Positions 1 to 8,201 of a DNA stretch of 22,921 bases are shown here, one piece after another. The stretch comes from JAXHUM01 sp034189325 (GTDB lineage Bacteria > Desulfobacterota > DSM-4660 > Desulfatiglandales > Desulfatiglandaceae): contig JAXHUM010000035.1 in assembly GCA_034189325.1 (NCBI GenBank), positions 1 through 22,921 of the forward strand, given 5' to 3'. Under the pieces are notes generated by a model. It was not told the DNA's origin, ran no database searches, and was given only the letters and a program-made list of their open reading frames with translations. Every line of letters begins with the position of its first letter. The first letter of the stretch is position 1. A program made the translations under genes and the position numbers.

Positions 1-2
1 AG

Positions 3-1418
3 ATCGCAGAGGAGCTTCCCCTGCTGAAGAAAGTGATCTACTGGGACCCAAAGGGGGTCAAACACTACACAGACCCCATCTTGATGAGCTTTGATGAGCT
101 CCTTGAACGGGGAAAGGCCTTCGAAGAAAAATCCCCCCGGTTTTTCGAGGAAGAGGCGGCAGCGGGAAAGGGGGAAGAGTTGGCCGTTATCATGTATACC
201 TCGGGAACGAGCGGGGCCCCGAAAGGGGCCATGATCACCAATGCGCAACTTGTCAAATGGGCCGATCGATGTCTTTCACTCATACCTGTGTTTGAAGGCG
301 ATGATTACCTCTCCTTTACCCTGCCCGGCTGGATCGTGGAACAGATGATGGGTCTTGCCGGGTCCGTGATAGCGGGACAGCGCATAAACTTTCCTGAAGA
401 GCGAGAGACAGTCCAGGAAAATATCGTGGAGATCTCACCCCATCATATGCTCCTGCCGCCGCCCCTCTGGATCAACATCAGTTCCCTGATGCAGGTGGGG
501 ATCAGCGATACGACACCGGTGAAGAGGCTCTTGTATAAGTTGTTCCTGCCGATCGGGTACAAGGTGGCGGACATCCGTCTGGCCGGGGGGCGGCCCAACC
601 TGTTCTGGAAGTTTATGTATATGGTCAGCAACCTTGTTGTCTTTCGTGCCATCAAATCCAGGCATGGTCTTCATAGGGTCAGGCGCCCCTTTACGGCCGG
701 GTCACTGCTCGGCCCGGATATTTATCGTTTTTTCCACGCCATCGGTGTGAGGCTCAAAAATGTGTACGGGATCACTGAAACAGGTCTGATCTCCGGTCAG
801 AAAGACGATCAACCCAGGGCGGACACGGTAGGGAGTCCGATATCGGATGTGGTTGTCAAGATATCCGATGCAGGTGAGATCCTGGTAGGGAAGGATTCCT
901 GCTTTGAGGGGTATTATAAGAACCCTGAAGCCACTGAAAAGACCTTTACCGAGAACTGGTACCATACGGGAGACGCGGGCGTCATCAATGATGACGGGAA
1001 CCTCATCTTTATTGACAGGCTTGCCGATCTCAAACAGCTCAAGGACGGGACAAAGTTCTCTCCCCAGTTTATTGAAAGCAGCCTGAAATTCAGCCCATAC
1101 ATACAAGAGGCGATTGTGATCGATGACCCCACAGGCGAATACATTGTCACGATCATCAACATCGATTTCAGGAACGTGGCGAATTGGGCGGAGAAAAAAC
1201 GGATTCCCTACACGACCTTTGTAGACCTTTCCCAGCGAGAGGAAGTGCTCGATCTTGTTGCCAAGGAAATCGAGAGAGTCAACGTCAACCTGCCCCCAAC
1301 AGCGAAGATCAAGAAATATATAAGCCTTCACAAGGAATTTGACCCGGACGAGGCTGAACTAACCCGGACGAAGAAGCTGCGTCGAGGCCATATGGAGAAC
1401 CGCTATGCTGAGATGACC
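3..1418 (+). CDS. Long-chain-type acyl-CoA ligase (AMP-forming), partial at both ends
   Basis: ANL-superfamily adenylating enzyme: activates a carboxylic acid with ATP and CoA to acyl-CoA, AMP and PPi. The reading frame is open from base 3, so the N-terminus lies outside the window. Visible motifs: the P-loop YTSGTSGAPKG near 195-227, YGITETG near 763-783, YHTGDAG at 960-980, and DRLADLKQLKDG after it, the form seen in long-chain FACS-type members. The end reads LTRTKKLRRGHMENRYAEM, close to the usual C-terminus of this family, and then runs into the N gap, so probably only a few residues are lost. It lies upstream of branched-chain-amino-acid-type transporter genes, an association I recall in Desulfobacterota, which fits activation of an imported acid. 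Substrate cannot be read; aromatic or branched acids are possible. Family call is sure, substrate is not. Confidence 0.9.
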
Positions 1419-1518
1419 NNNNNNNNNNNNNNNNNNNNNNNNNNNNNNNNNNNNNNNNNNNNNNNNNNNNNNNNNNNNNNNNNNNNNNNNNNNNNNNNNN
1501 NNNNNNNNNNNNNNNNNN
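1419..1518. other. Assembly gap of 100 N
   Basis: Exactly 100 unresolved bases. The ligase enters from the left and LivH emerges on the right without its first third (about 100 residues, about 300 bp), so if LivH is intact the real gap must exceed 100 bases. The N-run is therefore probably a scaffolding placeholder. It could also hide other genes, for example the missing LivG/LivF ATPases. Confidence 0.95.
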
Positions 1519-1519
1519 G

Positions 1520-2116
1520 ATGACCTTTGCCCTGGGCTTTATCATCAAGGGTGTGATGATTTTTATCTGGGGCGGCAGCATGGGGACCCTTCCTTCGGTG
1601 CTCCCTGAGAGCGAATGGAACCTCTGGGGGGTGCCTATCTCTCAACAGTATGTCTGTGCCTTTATCATATCGATCCTCCTGTTTTGGCTGATCACGCTCC
1701 TGTACCGTCGCACCAAAATAGGGCTGGGTATGCGCGGCGTTGCGGAGAGTCACATCATCACCCAGAGCCTGGGAGTCAATGTGAGGACCGTGTTCAGTAT
1801 CTCGTGGGTAGTGAGTTTTGTTCTCGTTGCCGCGGCAGCGTTTATACTGAGTGAGATGTACGACGTGACCTTTGAAATGGATGTTTTCGGACTGGGGAAA
1901 GGTCTTCCCGTGCTTCTTCTGGGAGGTTTGGAATCGATCCCCGGGGTGTTTATCGGCGGTCTTATTGTGGGGGTGGCGGAGATGTTGGGGGAGGCCTATC
2001 TGGATCCTGTTGTCGGAGGGGGTGTCAGAGAGGTGGTGCCCTTTATTCTCATGCTTCTCATCCTGCTTTTCAAACCTTACGGTCTCTTCGGCTTAAAGAA
2101 AATCGAAAGGGTGTAA
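1520..2116 (+). CDS. livH: Branched-chain amino acid ABC transporter permease LivH, 5' end lost in gap
   Basis: Inner-membrane permease of the HAAT (LivHMGFK) ABC family. About 198 residues remain, against about 290-310 for complete LivH, so the first third is missing in the adjacent N gap. The ATG at 1520 is an internal methionine, not a credible start. The fragment shows several hydrophobic helices and the family's cytoplasmic EAA-like loop (GMRGVAESHIITQSLGVNV), then LGGLESIPGVFIGG, which matches the conserved LGGxGSIPGA region of LivH. It ends in FGLKKIERV, like known LivH C-termini. Its stop is two bases before the livM start, so the two are very likely co-transcribed and co-translated. 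The symbol denotes family; the solute may be an organic acid rather than an amino acid. Confidence 0.88.
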   Translation: MTFALGFIIKGVMIFIWGGSMGTLPSVLPESEWNLWGVPISQQYVCAFIISILLFWLITLLYRRTKIGLGMRGVAESHIITQSLGVNVRTVFSISWVVSFVLVAAAAFILSEMYDVTFEMDVFGLGKGLPVLLLGGLESIPGVFIGGLIVGVAEMLGEAYLDPVVGGGVREVVPFILMLLILLFKPYGLFGLKKIERV

Positions 2117-2118
2117 AG

Positions 2119-3168
2119 ATGCTGCCTGGGGTCTTTAATACGAGCTACAAGAAGGACATGGCGATTATCAGGACCAAGCTGCAGCTGTTGTCGGTGATAG
2201 CGGGCCTGGTCTTTTTCTTTACACTTCCCCTGTACATAGGGGCCTATTGGGTGAGTTTTCTGATTCATCTCTGCATTACGATTATCGCGGGTCTGGGCCT
2301 CCATATCCTCATTGGGTTATGCGGACAGATCTCCTTGGGCCAGAGCGCATTGATGGGGATTGGGGCCTATACCACCGCGATTCTGATCACCAAAGTGGGG
2401 ATATCGTCGTGGCTCAGCCTGCCCCTCGCGGGTCTGAGCGCGGGCGTGGTGGGGTGTTTCTTTGGTGCGCCGTCACTTCGGGTCAAGGAGTTCTATCTGG
2501 CCATGTCGACCCTGGCAGCTCAATTTATCATTGTGTGGGCGATTATCCACGGCGGGGACCTCACCGGGGGAAGCAATGGTCTGTATATCCCCTCTCTGAA
2601 GCTGTGGGGGGTCAAGCTGGGATCAGGTGCGAAGCTCTGTTACGTGGCCCTTGCTCTGACGGTGCTGGCGATCATAGCGGCGAAGGATATCCAACGATCC
2701 CGTGTGGGCCGCGCCTTTGTGGCGATCCGGGACAATGATCTGGCTGCGGAGTCAATGGGGATCAATCTTTTTCGATTCAAATTGCTGGCCTTTTTCATCG
2801 GCTGTTTTTTCGCCGGTATTGCGGGCTGGCTATGGGCGCACTACATGAGGTTTGTCAATCCGGAGCAGTTTGGTCTGGTTGAATCGTTATGGCTGGTGGG
2901 GATTTTGGTTGTGGGAGGAATCGGGAGCACGACCGGAGTGGTGTTGGGTGCTTTGCTTGTCAGGTTTTTGGATATGTTCTCAGATATGATGGCTACGATG
3001 TTGGGAGAGCTGTTTCCCGAGATAGGGGCCCAGTCGTTCTCGGCCCTGGGTCTGATCCTGTTCGGGATAGTCGTGGCCGGTTTTCTGATCTTGGAGCCCA
3101 GAGGGTTGTATCACCGATGGGAGATCACAAAGGCGTACTGGCGTCTTTACCCATACTCCCGCAGATAA
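2119..3168 (+). CDS. livM: Branched-chain amino acid ABC transporter permease LivM
   Basis: Second inner-membrane permease of the HAAT system, 349 residues, a normal length. It has about eight to ten hydrophobic segments, the LivM signature GLCGQISLGQSALMGIGAYT around residues 66-85, and the loop VGRAFVAIRDNDLAAESMGI that contacts the ATPase. Start chosen at 2119 because GAAAGGG sits a normal distance upstream and the ATG follows the livH stop by two bases; ATG 2158 is an alternative that would drop 13 residues. It would pair with LivH to form the channel. The ATP-binding subunits LivG and LivF are not seen in the window. Confidence 0.92.
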   Translation: MLPGVFNTSYKKDMAIIRTKLQLLSVIAGLVFFFTLPLYIGAYWVSFLIHLCITIIAGLGLHILIGLCGQISLGQSALMGIGAYTTAILITKVGISSWLSLPLAGLSAGVVGCFFGAPSLRVKEFYLAMSTLAAQFIIVWAIIHGGDLTGGSNGLYIPSLKLWGVKLGSGAKLCYVALALTVLAIIAAKDIQRSRVGRAFVAIRDNDLAAESMGINLFRFKLLAFFIGCFFAGIAGWLWAHYMRFVNPEQFGLVESLWLVGILVVGGIGSTTGVVLGALLVRFLDMFSDMMATMLGELFPEIGAQSFSALGLILFGIVVAGFLILEPRGLYHRWEITKAYWRLYPYSRR

Positions 3169-3247
3169 CCTCAAACAAGACAGCTGCCGGACTATGGGGG
3201 CGACCGACGCCATGATAGATCACTCAAACAGGGGAGGGAAAGAGAAA

Positions 3248-4480
3248 ATGAGAAAAACTGTCTCCAGTTGGATAGGTATTCTGGCCTGCGCGCTTATATT
3301 GATGGATCTCGTTGTACCTGTTAAAGCGGACGCACGAAAGCTAACCGCCGGGATTATTGTCGACATTACCGGTCCCCTGGCCATGTGCGGGCAGCCCCTC
3401 TATGCCGGGATCAGGCACGCATTTTTGGAATTCAACGATATGAAAATCATCCCTGGACTTGAGTTTAACCTGATAGTCTATGACACCAAATACAACGCAG
3501 CCAAGACAGCTCCCGGTTACCATTACTGCAAGAGTAAAGGGGCGGAAGTGATCTATGCCATCTACCTCCAGGATGTTGAAGCGGTAAAACCCTTGGCTGA
3601 AGAGGATGAGATTCCTGTGTTGGGCTATAACAGCAGCGCCTTGTCAATAAAGCTCCCCAGCTGGACCTTTTGTCAGACTCCCCTGGTGGAGGATATTGCC
3701 CGATCAAGCATCCAATGGATCGTCTCCAACTGGGATTATAAAAAGGAAGGAAGACTGCCGAATATTGCCACTATCGGTTGGGACAACGCCCTGGGAAATA
3801 CCTATGTGACCAGTGCGGAGGCCACTGCACTATCACCCGATATGAAAAACAAGCTGAATTGGAAGGGTAAGATCATCGTTCCTCCAAGGACCGTTGATTA
3901 TGTGCAGCCTGCTCGCACGCTGAACGAATGGGAGACTGATTGGCTGGCGGTGGGTTGTATCCCCCCGGCGACCATCCCTCTTATGAAGCTGCGGCAGGCC
4001 AACAACTACAAGTACAAGATGCTCTGGGGCGACTGGGGTCAAGTCATGTGGGGTTTTGTCAAGGCCAGGGCGGGAGATGCCATACCAGGGAATTACTGGA
4101 TCTCGACATTCGGGTGGTGGAACCAGCCGGACCCTGGAATCAAGAGACTCAAAACAATATTGTCAAAATATGGAAACGAGGCGGAGACGAAAAAGTTGCG
4201 CATAGATCAAGGTGTCGAGTATTTTATCGGCGTTATCCTTGCCGATGCCTTGGCCAAGGCAGTCAAGGCGTCGGTGGCGGAAGTCGGGCTGGAGAAAATG
4301 AACGGAAAGAAGATCTATGAAAAGCTCCAAGAGCTCCAACTCGATAATCAGGGGATGGCGTCAGCCATGACATTTACGAAGACAAAGCGAGCCGGTTGTG
4401 ACTTTGTAAGAGTCTATAAGATGGACCCCGATCAAGAGCCTGTGGTTGTGACCGACTGGTTTAAGCTCTCAGGGGAGTAA
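3248..4480 (+). CDS. Periplasmic ligand-binding protein of HAAT/LivK type
   Basis: Substrate-binding protein (Peripla_BP_6 type) delivering a ligand to the LivHM permeases. 410 residues. An N-terminal Sec signal (MRKTVSSWIGILACALILMD, then cleavage near VKADA) leads into KLTAGIIVDITGPLAMCGQP, the typical first strand and ligand loop of the family. Start set at 3248, preceded by GGGGAGGGAAAGAG; an in-frame ATG at 3194 would add 18 residues ahead of the signal peptide and is less likely. It follows livM by about 80 bases on the same strand. The protein is longer and richer in Trp/Tyr in its second half (LWGDWGQVMWG, STFGWWNQP) than E. coli LivK, which suggests an aromatic or other non-leucine ligand; that is inference. 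Confidence 0.88.
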   Translation: MRKTVSSWIGILACALILMDLVVPVKADARKLTAGIIVDITGPLAMCGQPLYAGIRHAFLEFNDMKIIPGLEFNLIVYDTKYNAAKTAPGYHYCKSKGAEVIYAIYLQDVEAVKPLAEEDEIPVLGYNSSALSIKLPSWTFCQTPLVEDIARSSIQWIVSNWDYKKEGRLPNIATIGWDNALGNTYVTSAEATALSPDMKNKLNWKGKIIVPPRTVDYVQPARTLNEWETDWLAVGCIPPATIPLMKLRQANNYKYKMLWGDWGQVMWGFVKARAGDAIPGNYWISTFGWWNQPDPGIKRLKTILSKYGNEAETKKLRIDQGVEYFIGVILADALAKAVKASVAEVGLEKMNGKKIYEKLQELQLDNQGMASAMTFTKTKRAGCDFVRVYKMDPDQEPVVVTDWFKLSGE

Positions 4481-4707
4481 AGGCCGAAGGACGCGCCGCC
4501 GGAATTAGAATACCTAAGATTATTTCCAATATCACAGGTTGCCCCCAAGGAAGTCGGGAGGATGGCCTCACGATTCAGCAGAGAAGATTGTGATGGATTA
4601 CCGTATTTGTTATGGTGTGCTGATCAACAGACAGGGGCCTGCTTGGAAGGGTAACGACTCGACACCAGACCCAATAATACCAACTTGTATCAAGGGGAGG
4701 TCTCTTT

Positions 4708-5850
4708 ATGGAAGCGTTAGCAGCATTGGAAACTCATCTTCGTGAAAGAGTCAATGACATAAAGGAGAGGAAAAATAAGGGGGCCAAGGTGGTGGGATTC
4801 GTGCCGGGATTCACTCCTGAGGAGCTGATCTACGCTTCCGGGGCCATACCGTTGGGGCTGCTGGAGGGTGGAGATTCTTCGGCCATCGCGGCGAGTTCAG
4901 CCTATATGACGCGATTTGTCGATACCTTTTGCAGGGCCCAGGTGGGCTATTATATGTCGGGAGAGCATCCTTTGTATCAATTGCCTGATCTGGTGGTGAT
5001 ACCCTCTGCGGATGATAATTTCAGGGCCTTGATCGATGTTCTGGTTCAGGTCGGCAATATCGAGGTATTTCGACTCGGGATCCCCCATGAACGGACCGAT
5101 ATAGCGGTCGATTTCTACGTGGAAATGATCGGTCTTTTGAAAAAGAAACTGGAGGGACTGGTAGGCACGCCGATCGAAGACAACAAACTTCAGGAGGCTA
5201 TTGAGCTTTACAATCAGATGAGAAAGTCCTTGAACGATCTGGGGCAGACCCGTCAATCTCCCAGGCCGGTCCTGACGGGCAAGGAGTATGCCAGAATCAA
5301 CCATGCCTCTTATGTCGGGGATGTCAAGACCGTAACAGAGATATGCAATTCCCTGATCAATGAGGTGAAAGGAAAAGAGGGGCGGGACAGCAAGCCACGC
5401 GTCCTTTTAGTGGCTTCAACTCTCGCGATGAACGATTATAAGGTCCACGATATCCTTGAGGAGGCCGGTGCCTCCGTGGTTTTTGAAGAGACCTGTGAGG
5501 GCACACGACAGTGCTGGGAGGAGGTGAAACCTGAAGGAGATCTGCTGTCTGCGCTGGGTGACAAATACATACGGAGGCGGACTCCTCCCCCCCCCTTCTT
5601 CCACCCACCTGAGGGGAGATACGAATTCCTCATAGAAAAAGCGAGGGACTATAAAGTGGATGGTATCGTATGGTATGAACTCCTCTATCGGGAATCTTAT
5701 GAAACGGAACTGTTCTATTTTTCTCGAAAGCTGGAAAAGGATCTGGGAATCCCTCTGGTCGTGCTTCAGTCGGAGTACGATTTATCTGAAACCGCAACGT
5801 TTAGGACACGTATCGAGGCTTTTGTTGAATCCATTAAGGGGAGGAAATAG
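4708..5850 (+). CDS. 2-hydroxyacyl-CoA dehydratase / benzoyl-CoA reductase family, smaller subunit
   Basis: Subunit of the HgdB/FldC/HadC/BcrC family: [4Fe-4S] proteins that receive one high-energy electron from an ATP-driven activator and eliminate water from a 2-hydroxyacyl-CoA, or reduce an aromatic acyl-CoA. 380 residues, normal for the smaller subunit. N-terminal half has the family start VVGFVPGFTPEELIYASGAI and Cys75 in DTFCRAQ; the second half has Cys263 in VVFEETCEGTRQCWEE. Where relatives carry a third cluster cysteine (as in LKFCDP) this protein reads LLYRESYETE, that is Arg328, so one ligand seems absent. Start is supported by AAGGGGAGG seven bases upstream. The larger subunit starts four bases after its stop. 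Whether the complex is a dehydratase or a reductase cannot be decided from sequence; the single activator favours dehydratase. Confidence 0.88.
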   Translation: MEALAALETHLRERVNDIKERKNKGAKVVGFVPGFTPEELIYASGAIPLGLLEGGDSSAIAASSAYMTRFVDTFCRAQVGYYMSGEHPLYQLPDLVVIPSADDNFRALIDVLVQVGNIEVFRLGIPHERTDIAVDFYVEMIGLLKKKLEGLVGTPIEDNKLQEAIELYNQMRKSLNDLGQTRQSPRPVLTGKEYARINHASYVGDVKTVTEICNSLINEVKGKEGRDSKPRVLLVASTLAMNDYKVHDILEEAGASVVFEETCEGTRQCWEEVKPEGDLLSALGDKYIRRRTPPPPFFHPPEGRYEFLIEKARDYKVDGIVWYELLYRESYETELFYFSRKLEKDLGIPLVVLQSEYDLSETATFRTRIEAFVESIKGRK

Positions 5851-5854
5851 ACAA

Positions 5855-7261
5855 ATGTACGATAAGCTGTTGGAGGTTTGTGGCTTTGAGCCCGAGGAAA
5901 TAGCCGAGGAAATGCCCAGAATCGAAAGGGCTTTGAGAATCATCGGGATTGATGAGACAGGCACTGAAAAAGCAGTGGCCTATATCAATCAATACTTTGA
6001 CCCGGAGTTAATCGGGTTTCGTAAGTTGCGAGCCGTTGCCGTAAGGGAACTAGCTAACCTGGTCCTGGCCCGTGAAGAAAACGAAAAGGTGGTCTATTTT
6101 ACGCCGACGATGATCGGAGGAATCGAGTCGTTCATGCTTTCCGGTGATAATCAGGGCGATGTCTACTGTCAGTCTCCCGACCTCTTGTTGTGGATGGCCC
6201 TCGGAGGCATATTCGGCCCGTGGAGTTTGATTCCGCTGCTTGAAGCAGCAGAAGAAAACGGCATGCGAGCGGGGCAGGCCCATTGCGGGGCCTTCCAATT
6301 CAAGATCGGTGCCTTGGCAAAGGAAGTAATTCCCAAACCCGACCTGCTTTTCACCATGGGTGGGATGACGTGCACCCAGGCTGGCGGGGCCGATACCCTG
6401 GCCCACGAGCTTTTCGATATTCCCGTCGCCTATGTGGATGGCACGGACTACCCTGAGGGAGATACCTGGCCCGAGATCAGTCCCAGACACATCACCTATG
6501 CAGCTGAAACCATGCGGCGTTGTGAGGATCGGTTCGCCGAGGTAACAGGCGTCAAAATCTCCGCCGAGGCCCAAAAGGAGGGCCTTGTCGGAGCAGCCAA
6601 GACCCTCAGGCCTCTTCTGGGTTTGACCGAGATGAGGCGAAAGGATCCTGTTCCTGTAGGATTCCAGGAAGTGGTCCTCAGCTACTATCTGGGTGTGTTG
6701 CCTATGCACCCCGATAATAGGAAACGGGCCATTGAGGCCACAGGCATGATGGCTGGTGAAGTAAAGCAGAGAGTAGAGAATGGACAGGGTATTGCTCCAA
6801 AGGGAACGCCGAGAATCTTTTTCAGTTTCCCGCCCCTGTCCGACGCCTCTCTGATCGGCATGGTTGAAAAGCTGGGGATAGTTATCAGCGGGGGTGGAGG
6901 CATGAATCTCACGGCCGTGGAGATGAAGCCGCCGACAATACCCGCCTGGGAAGAACGTAGCATTGAAGGGATTTATCGGAAGGGATTTTGGCATAACGGC
7001 ATCAGCGGGGGGCAGGCTTTCCTGGAGCAGTGCCGCTACCTAAAAGTGGATGGGGTGGTCGTTGCCAACACGGTCTGCTGTCGCCTTTTCAATCCATGTA
7101 CGCCGTTGCAGAAGGAACTCCTGGAAAAGGAACTCGGCATCCCGGTCTTGGCACTGGAGAGCGATGTGTACGATACCAGAAACTACAGCACGGAACGTCT
7201 GCGCTCGCGAATGGAAGCCTTTGCCGAAATTGTGAAAGAGACAGCCGTAGCGAAAAACTGA
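5855..7261 (+). CDS. 2-hydroxyacyl-CoA dehydratase / benzoyl-CoA reductase family, larger subunit
   Basis: Partner subunit (HgdA/FldB/HadB/BcrB side of the family), 468 residues, cytoplasmic. Cysteines likely to hold the [4Fe-4S] cluster are Cys144 (AHCGAFQFK), Cys173 (GGMTCTQAGG) and the pair Cys408-409 (NTVCCRLFNPC), followed by the typical tail LEKELGIPVLALESDVYD and a final amphipathic helix. Start taken at 5855 (ATG TAC GAT), preceded by GGGGAGG; the same frame stays open further upstream into the previous gene, but that part has no homology character. It forms a tight pair with the preceding gene (four-base gap), so the two are surely translated together. Between this gene and the activator lies a strong stem-loop. 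Confidence 0.88.
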   Translation: MYDKLLEVCGFEPEEIAEEMPRIERALRIIGIDETGTEKAVAYINQYFDPELIGFRKLRAVAVRELANLVLAREENEKVVYFTPTMIGGIESFMLSGDNQGDVYCQSPDLLLWMALGGIFGPWSLIPLLEAAEENGMRAGQAHCGAFQFKIGALAKEVIPKPDLLFTMGGMTCTQAGGADTLAHELFDIPVAYVDGTDYPEGDTWPEISPRHITYAAETMRRCEDRFAEVTGVKISAEAQKEGLVGAAKTLRPLLGLTEMRRKDPVPVGFQEVVLSYYLGVLPMHPDNRKRAIEATGMMAGEVKQRVENGQGIAPKGTPRIFFSFPPLSDASLIGMVEKLGIVISGGGGMNLTAVEMKPPTIPAWEERSIEGIYRKGFWHNGISGGQAFLEQCRYLKVDGVVVANTVCCRLFNPCTPLQKELLEKELGIPVLALESDVYDTRNYSTERLRSRMEAFAEIVKETAVAKN

Positions 7262-7279
7262 TCCTTTCATAACAAACGG

Positions 7280-7323
7280 ATGCCTTTTCTCGGAACGGTT
7301 TCGATGGGGCCGGGAAAAGGCAT
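7280..7323 (+). other. Strong intercistronic stem-loop between dehydratase and activator
   Basis: The arm ATGCCTTTTCTCGG (7280-7293) pairs over all 14 positions, with one G-U, with CCGGGAAAAGGCAT (7310-7323); loop 16 nt. It is not followed by a T-run, so it is not a classical terminator. It ends 23 bases before the activator start and could stabilise the 3' end of the dehydratase message or lower activator expression relative to the dehydratase, as activators act catalytically. Function is inference; the pairing is read directly. Confidence 0.7.
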
Positions 7324-7346
7324 GATTATCTCAACAGGTCGTTTTT

Positions 7347-8132
7347 ATGACATCTAAGAATCTTTCCGCCGGCATTGATGTCGGCTCTACAACGGCAAAG
7401 GCGACTCTGGTTCAGGGAAAACAATGTATCGCCACGGCCCTTATTCCAACCGGTCACGATATGGCGCAAGCAGCGGAAAAGGTCCTCACGCAGGCCTTGG
7501 AGAAGACCACATTCACAAGAAAAGATCTGGTTTACACAGTAGGTACCGGCTACGGACGGCATGGTGTTTCCTTTGCTGATGAGGCGGTCAGCGAGATCGC
7601 CTGCCATGCCAAAGGGGCATTTGCCAGCATACCTGAGACCAGAGTAGTGGTGGACATTGGAGGGCAGGACAGCAAGCTGATTTGGCTCAGTGACACCGGC
7701 AGTGTTGTCGATTTTGCAATGAACGACAAGTGCGCTGCCGGAACCGGTCGATTTCTTGATTTGGTATCGGAGACTCTTGGAGTCCGTCTTGAAGATCTGG
7801 GAGGGATTTCACTCAAGAGTCAGGACCCATGCATCATAACCAGCACCTGCGCCATTTTCGCCGAATCTGAAGTGGTCGGGCTGAGAAGCAGGGGAACAGC
7901 GCGAGAAGACATTATTGCAGGGATCCACCAGTCTCTGGCCCTCAGGATCACCAGTATGGGGTCTCGTAGGGGGTTTAAAAAAGAGATTGTGTTCAGTGGG
8001 GGCGTTGCAAAAAATATCGGTATGCAGAGGGCCCTTGAACAGAGGATAGGCTACGGCATCCTTTTGCCCGACGAGCCGCAACTCCTCGGATCTTTAGGCG
8101 CAGCCCTTATTGCTTCGGACAGGAGCCGTTAG
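7347..8132 (+). CDS. ATP-dependent activator (component A) of 2-hydroxyacyl-CoA dehydratase, ASKHA ATPase
   Basis: BcrAD/BadFG/HgdC-type ATPase, 261 residues. It works as a homodimer bridging one [4Fe-4S] cluster and uses ATP hydrolysis to push an electron into the dehydratase. Seen: phosphate-1 loop AGIDVGSTTAKATL (residues 8-21), second phosphate motif VVDIGGQDSK (101-110), cluster cysteines Cys129 in NDKCAAGTG and Cys168 in TSTCAIFAESEV, and the adenosine motif FSGGVAKN near residue 215. Length and cysteine spacing match HgdC. A single activator of this type is usual for dehydratases, whereas class I benzoyl-CoA reductases of the Thauera type carry two unlike ATPase subunits; this supports a dehydratase. 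Shine-Dalgarno is weak (AGGT, 7337-7340), so translation may be low. Confidence 0.93.
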   Translation: MTSKNLSAGIDVGSTTAKATLVQGKQCIATALIPTGHDMAQAAEKVLTQALEKTTFTRKDLVYTVGTGYGRHGVSFADEAVSEIACHAKGAFASIPETRVVVDIGGQDSKLIWLSDTGSVVDFAMNDKCAAGTGRFLDLVSETLGVRLEDLGGISLKSQDPCIITSTCAIFAESEVVGLRSRGTAREDIIAGIHQSLALRITSMGSRRGFKKEIVFSGGVAKNIGMQRALEQRIGYGILLPDEPQLLGSLGAALIASDRSR

Positions 8133-8201
8133 CCGTTGACCACCGGCATACTATTTTGTAAAAGCCCGTCTATGGACAAAGCAGGTCGTGTTCCTGTGCT
8201 T

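Noticed and set aside
33..1523. Ligase reading frame continuing through the N-run to a stop at 1521-1523
   Set aside because: The frame across unresolved bases is meaningless; the gap length is probably arbitrary.
3194..3247. Upstream ATG for the binding protein
   Set aside because: It would put 18 polar residues before a clear signal peptide, and the good ribosome binding site belongs to 3248.
5660..5854. Extended start for the larger dehydratase subunit
   Set aside because: The extra 65 residues lie inside the smaller-subunit gene in another frame and do not look like protein of this family.
6050..6994. Long minus-strand open frame of 314 codons
   Set aside because: Antisense shadow of the larger dehydratase subunit, without recognisable motifs.
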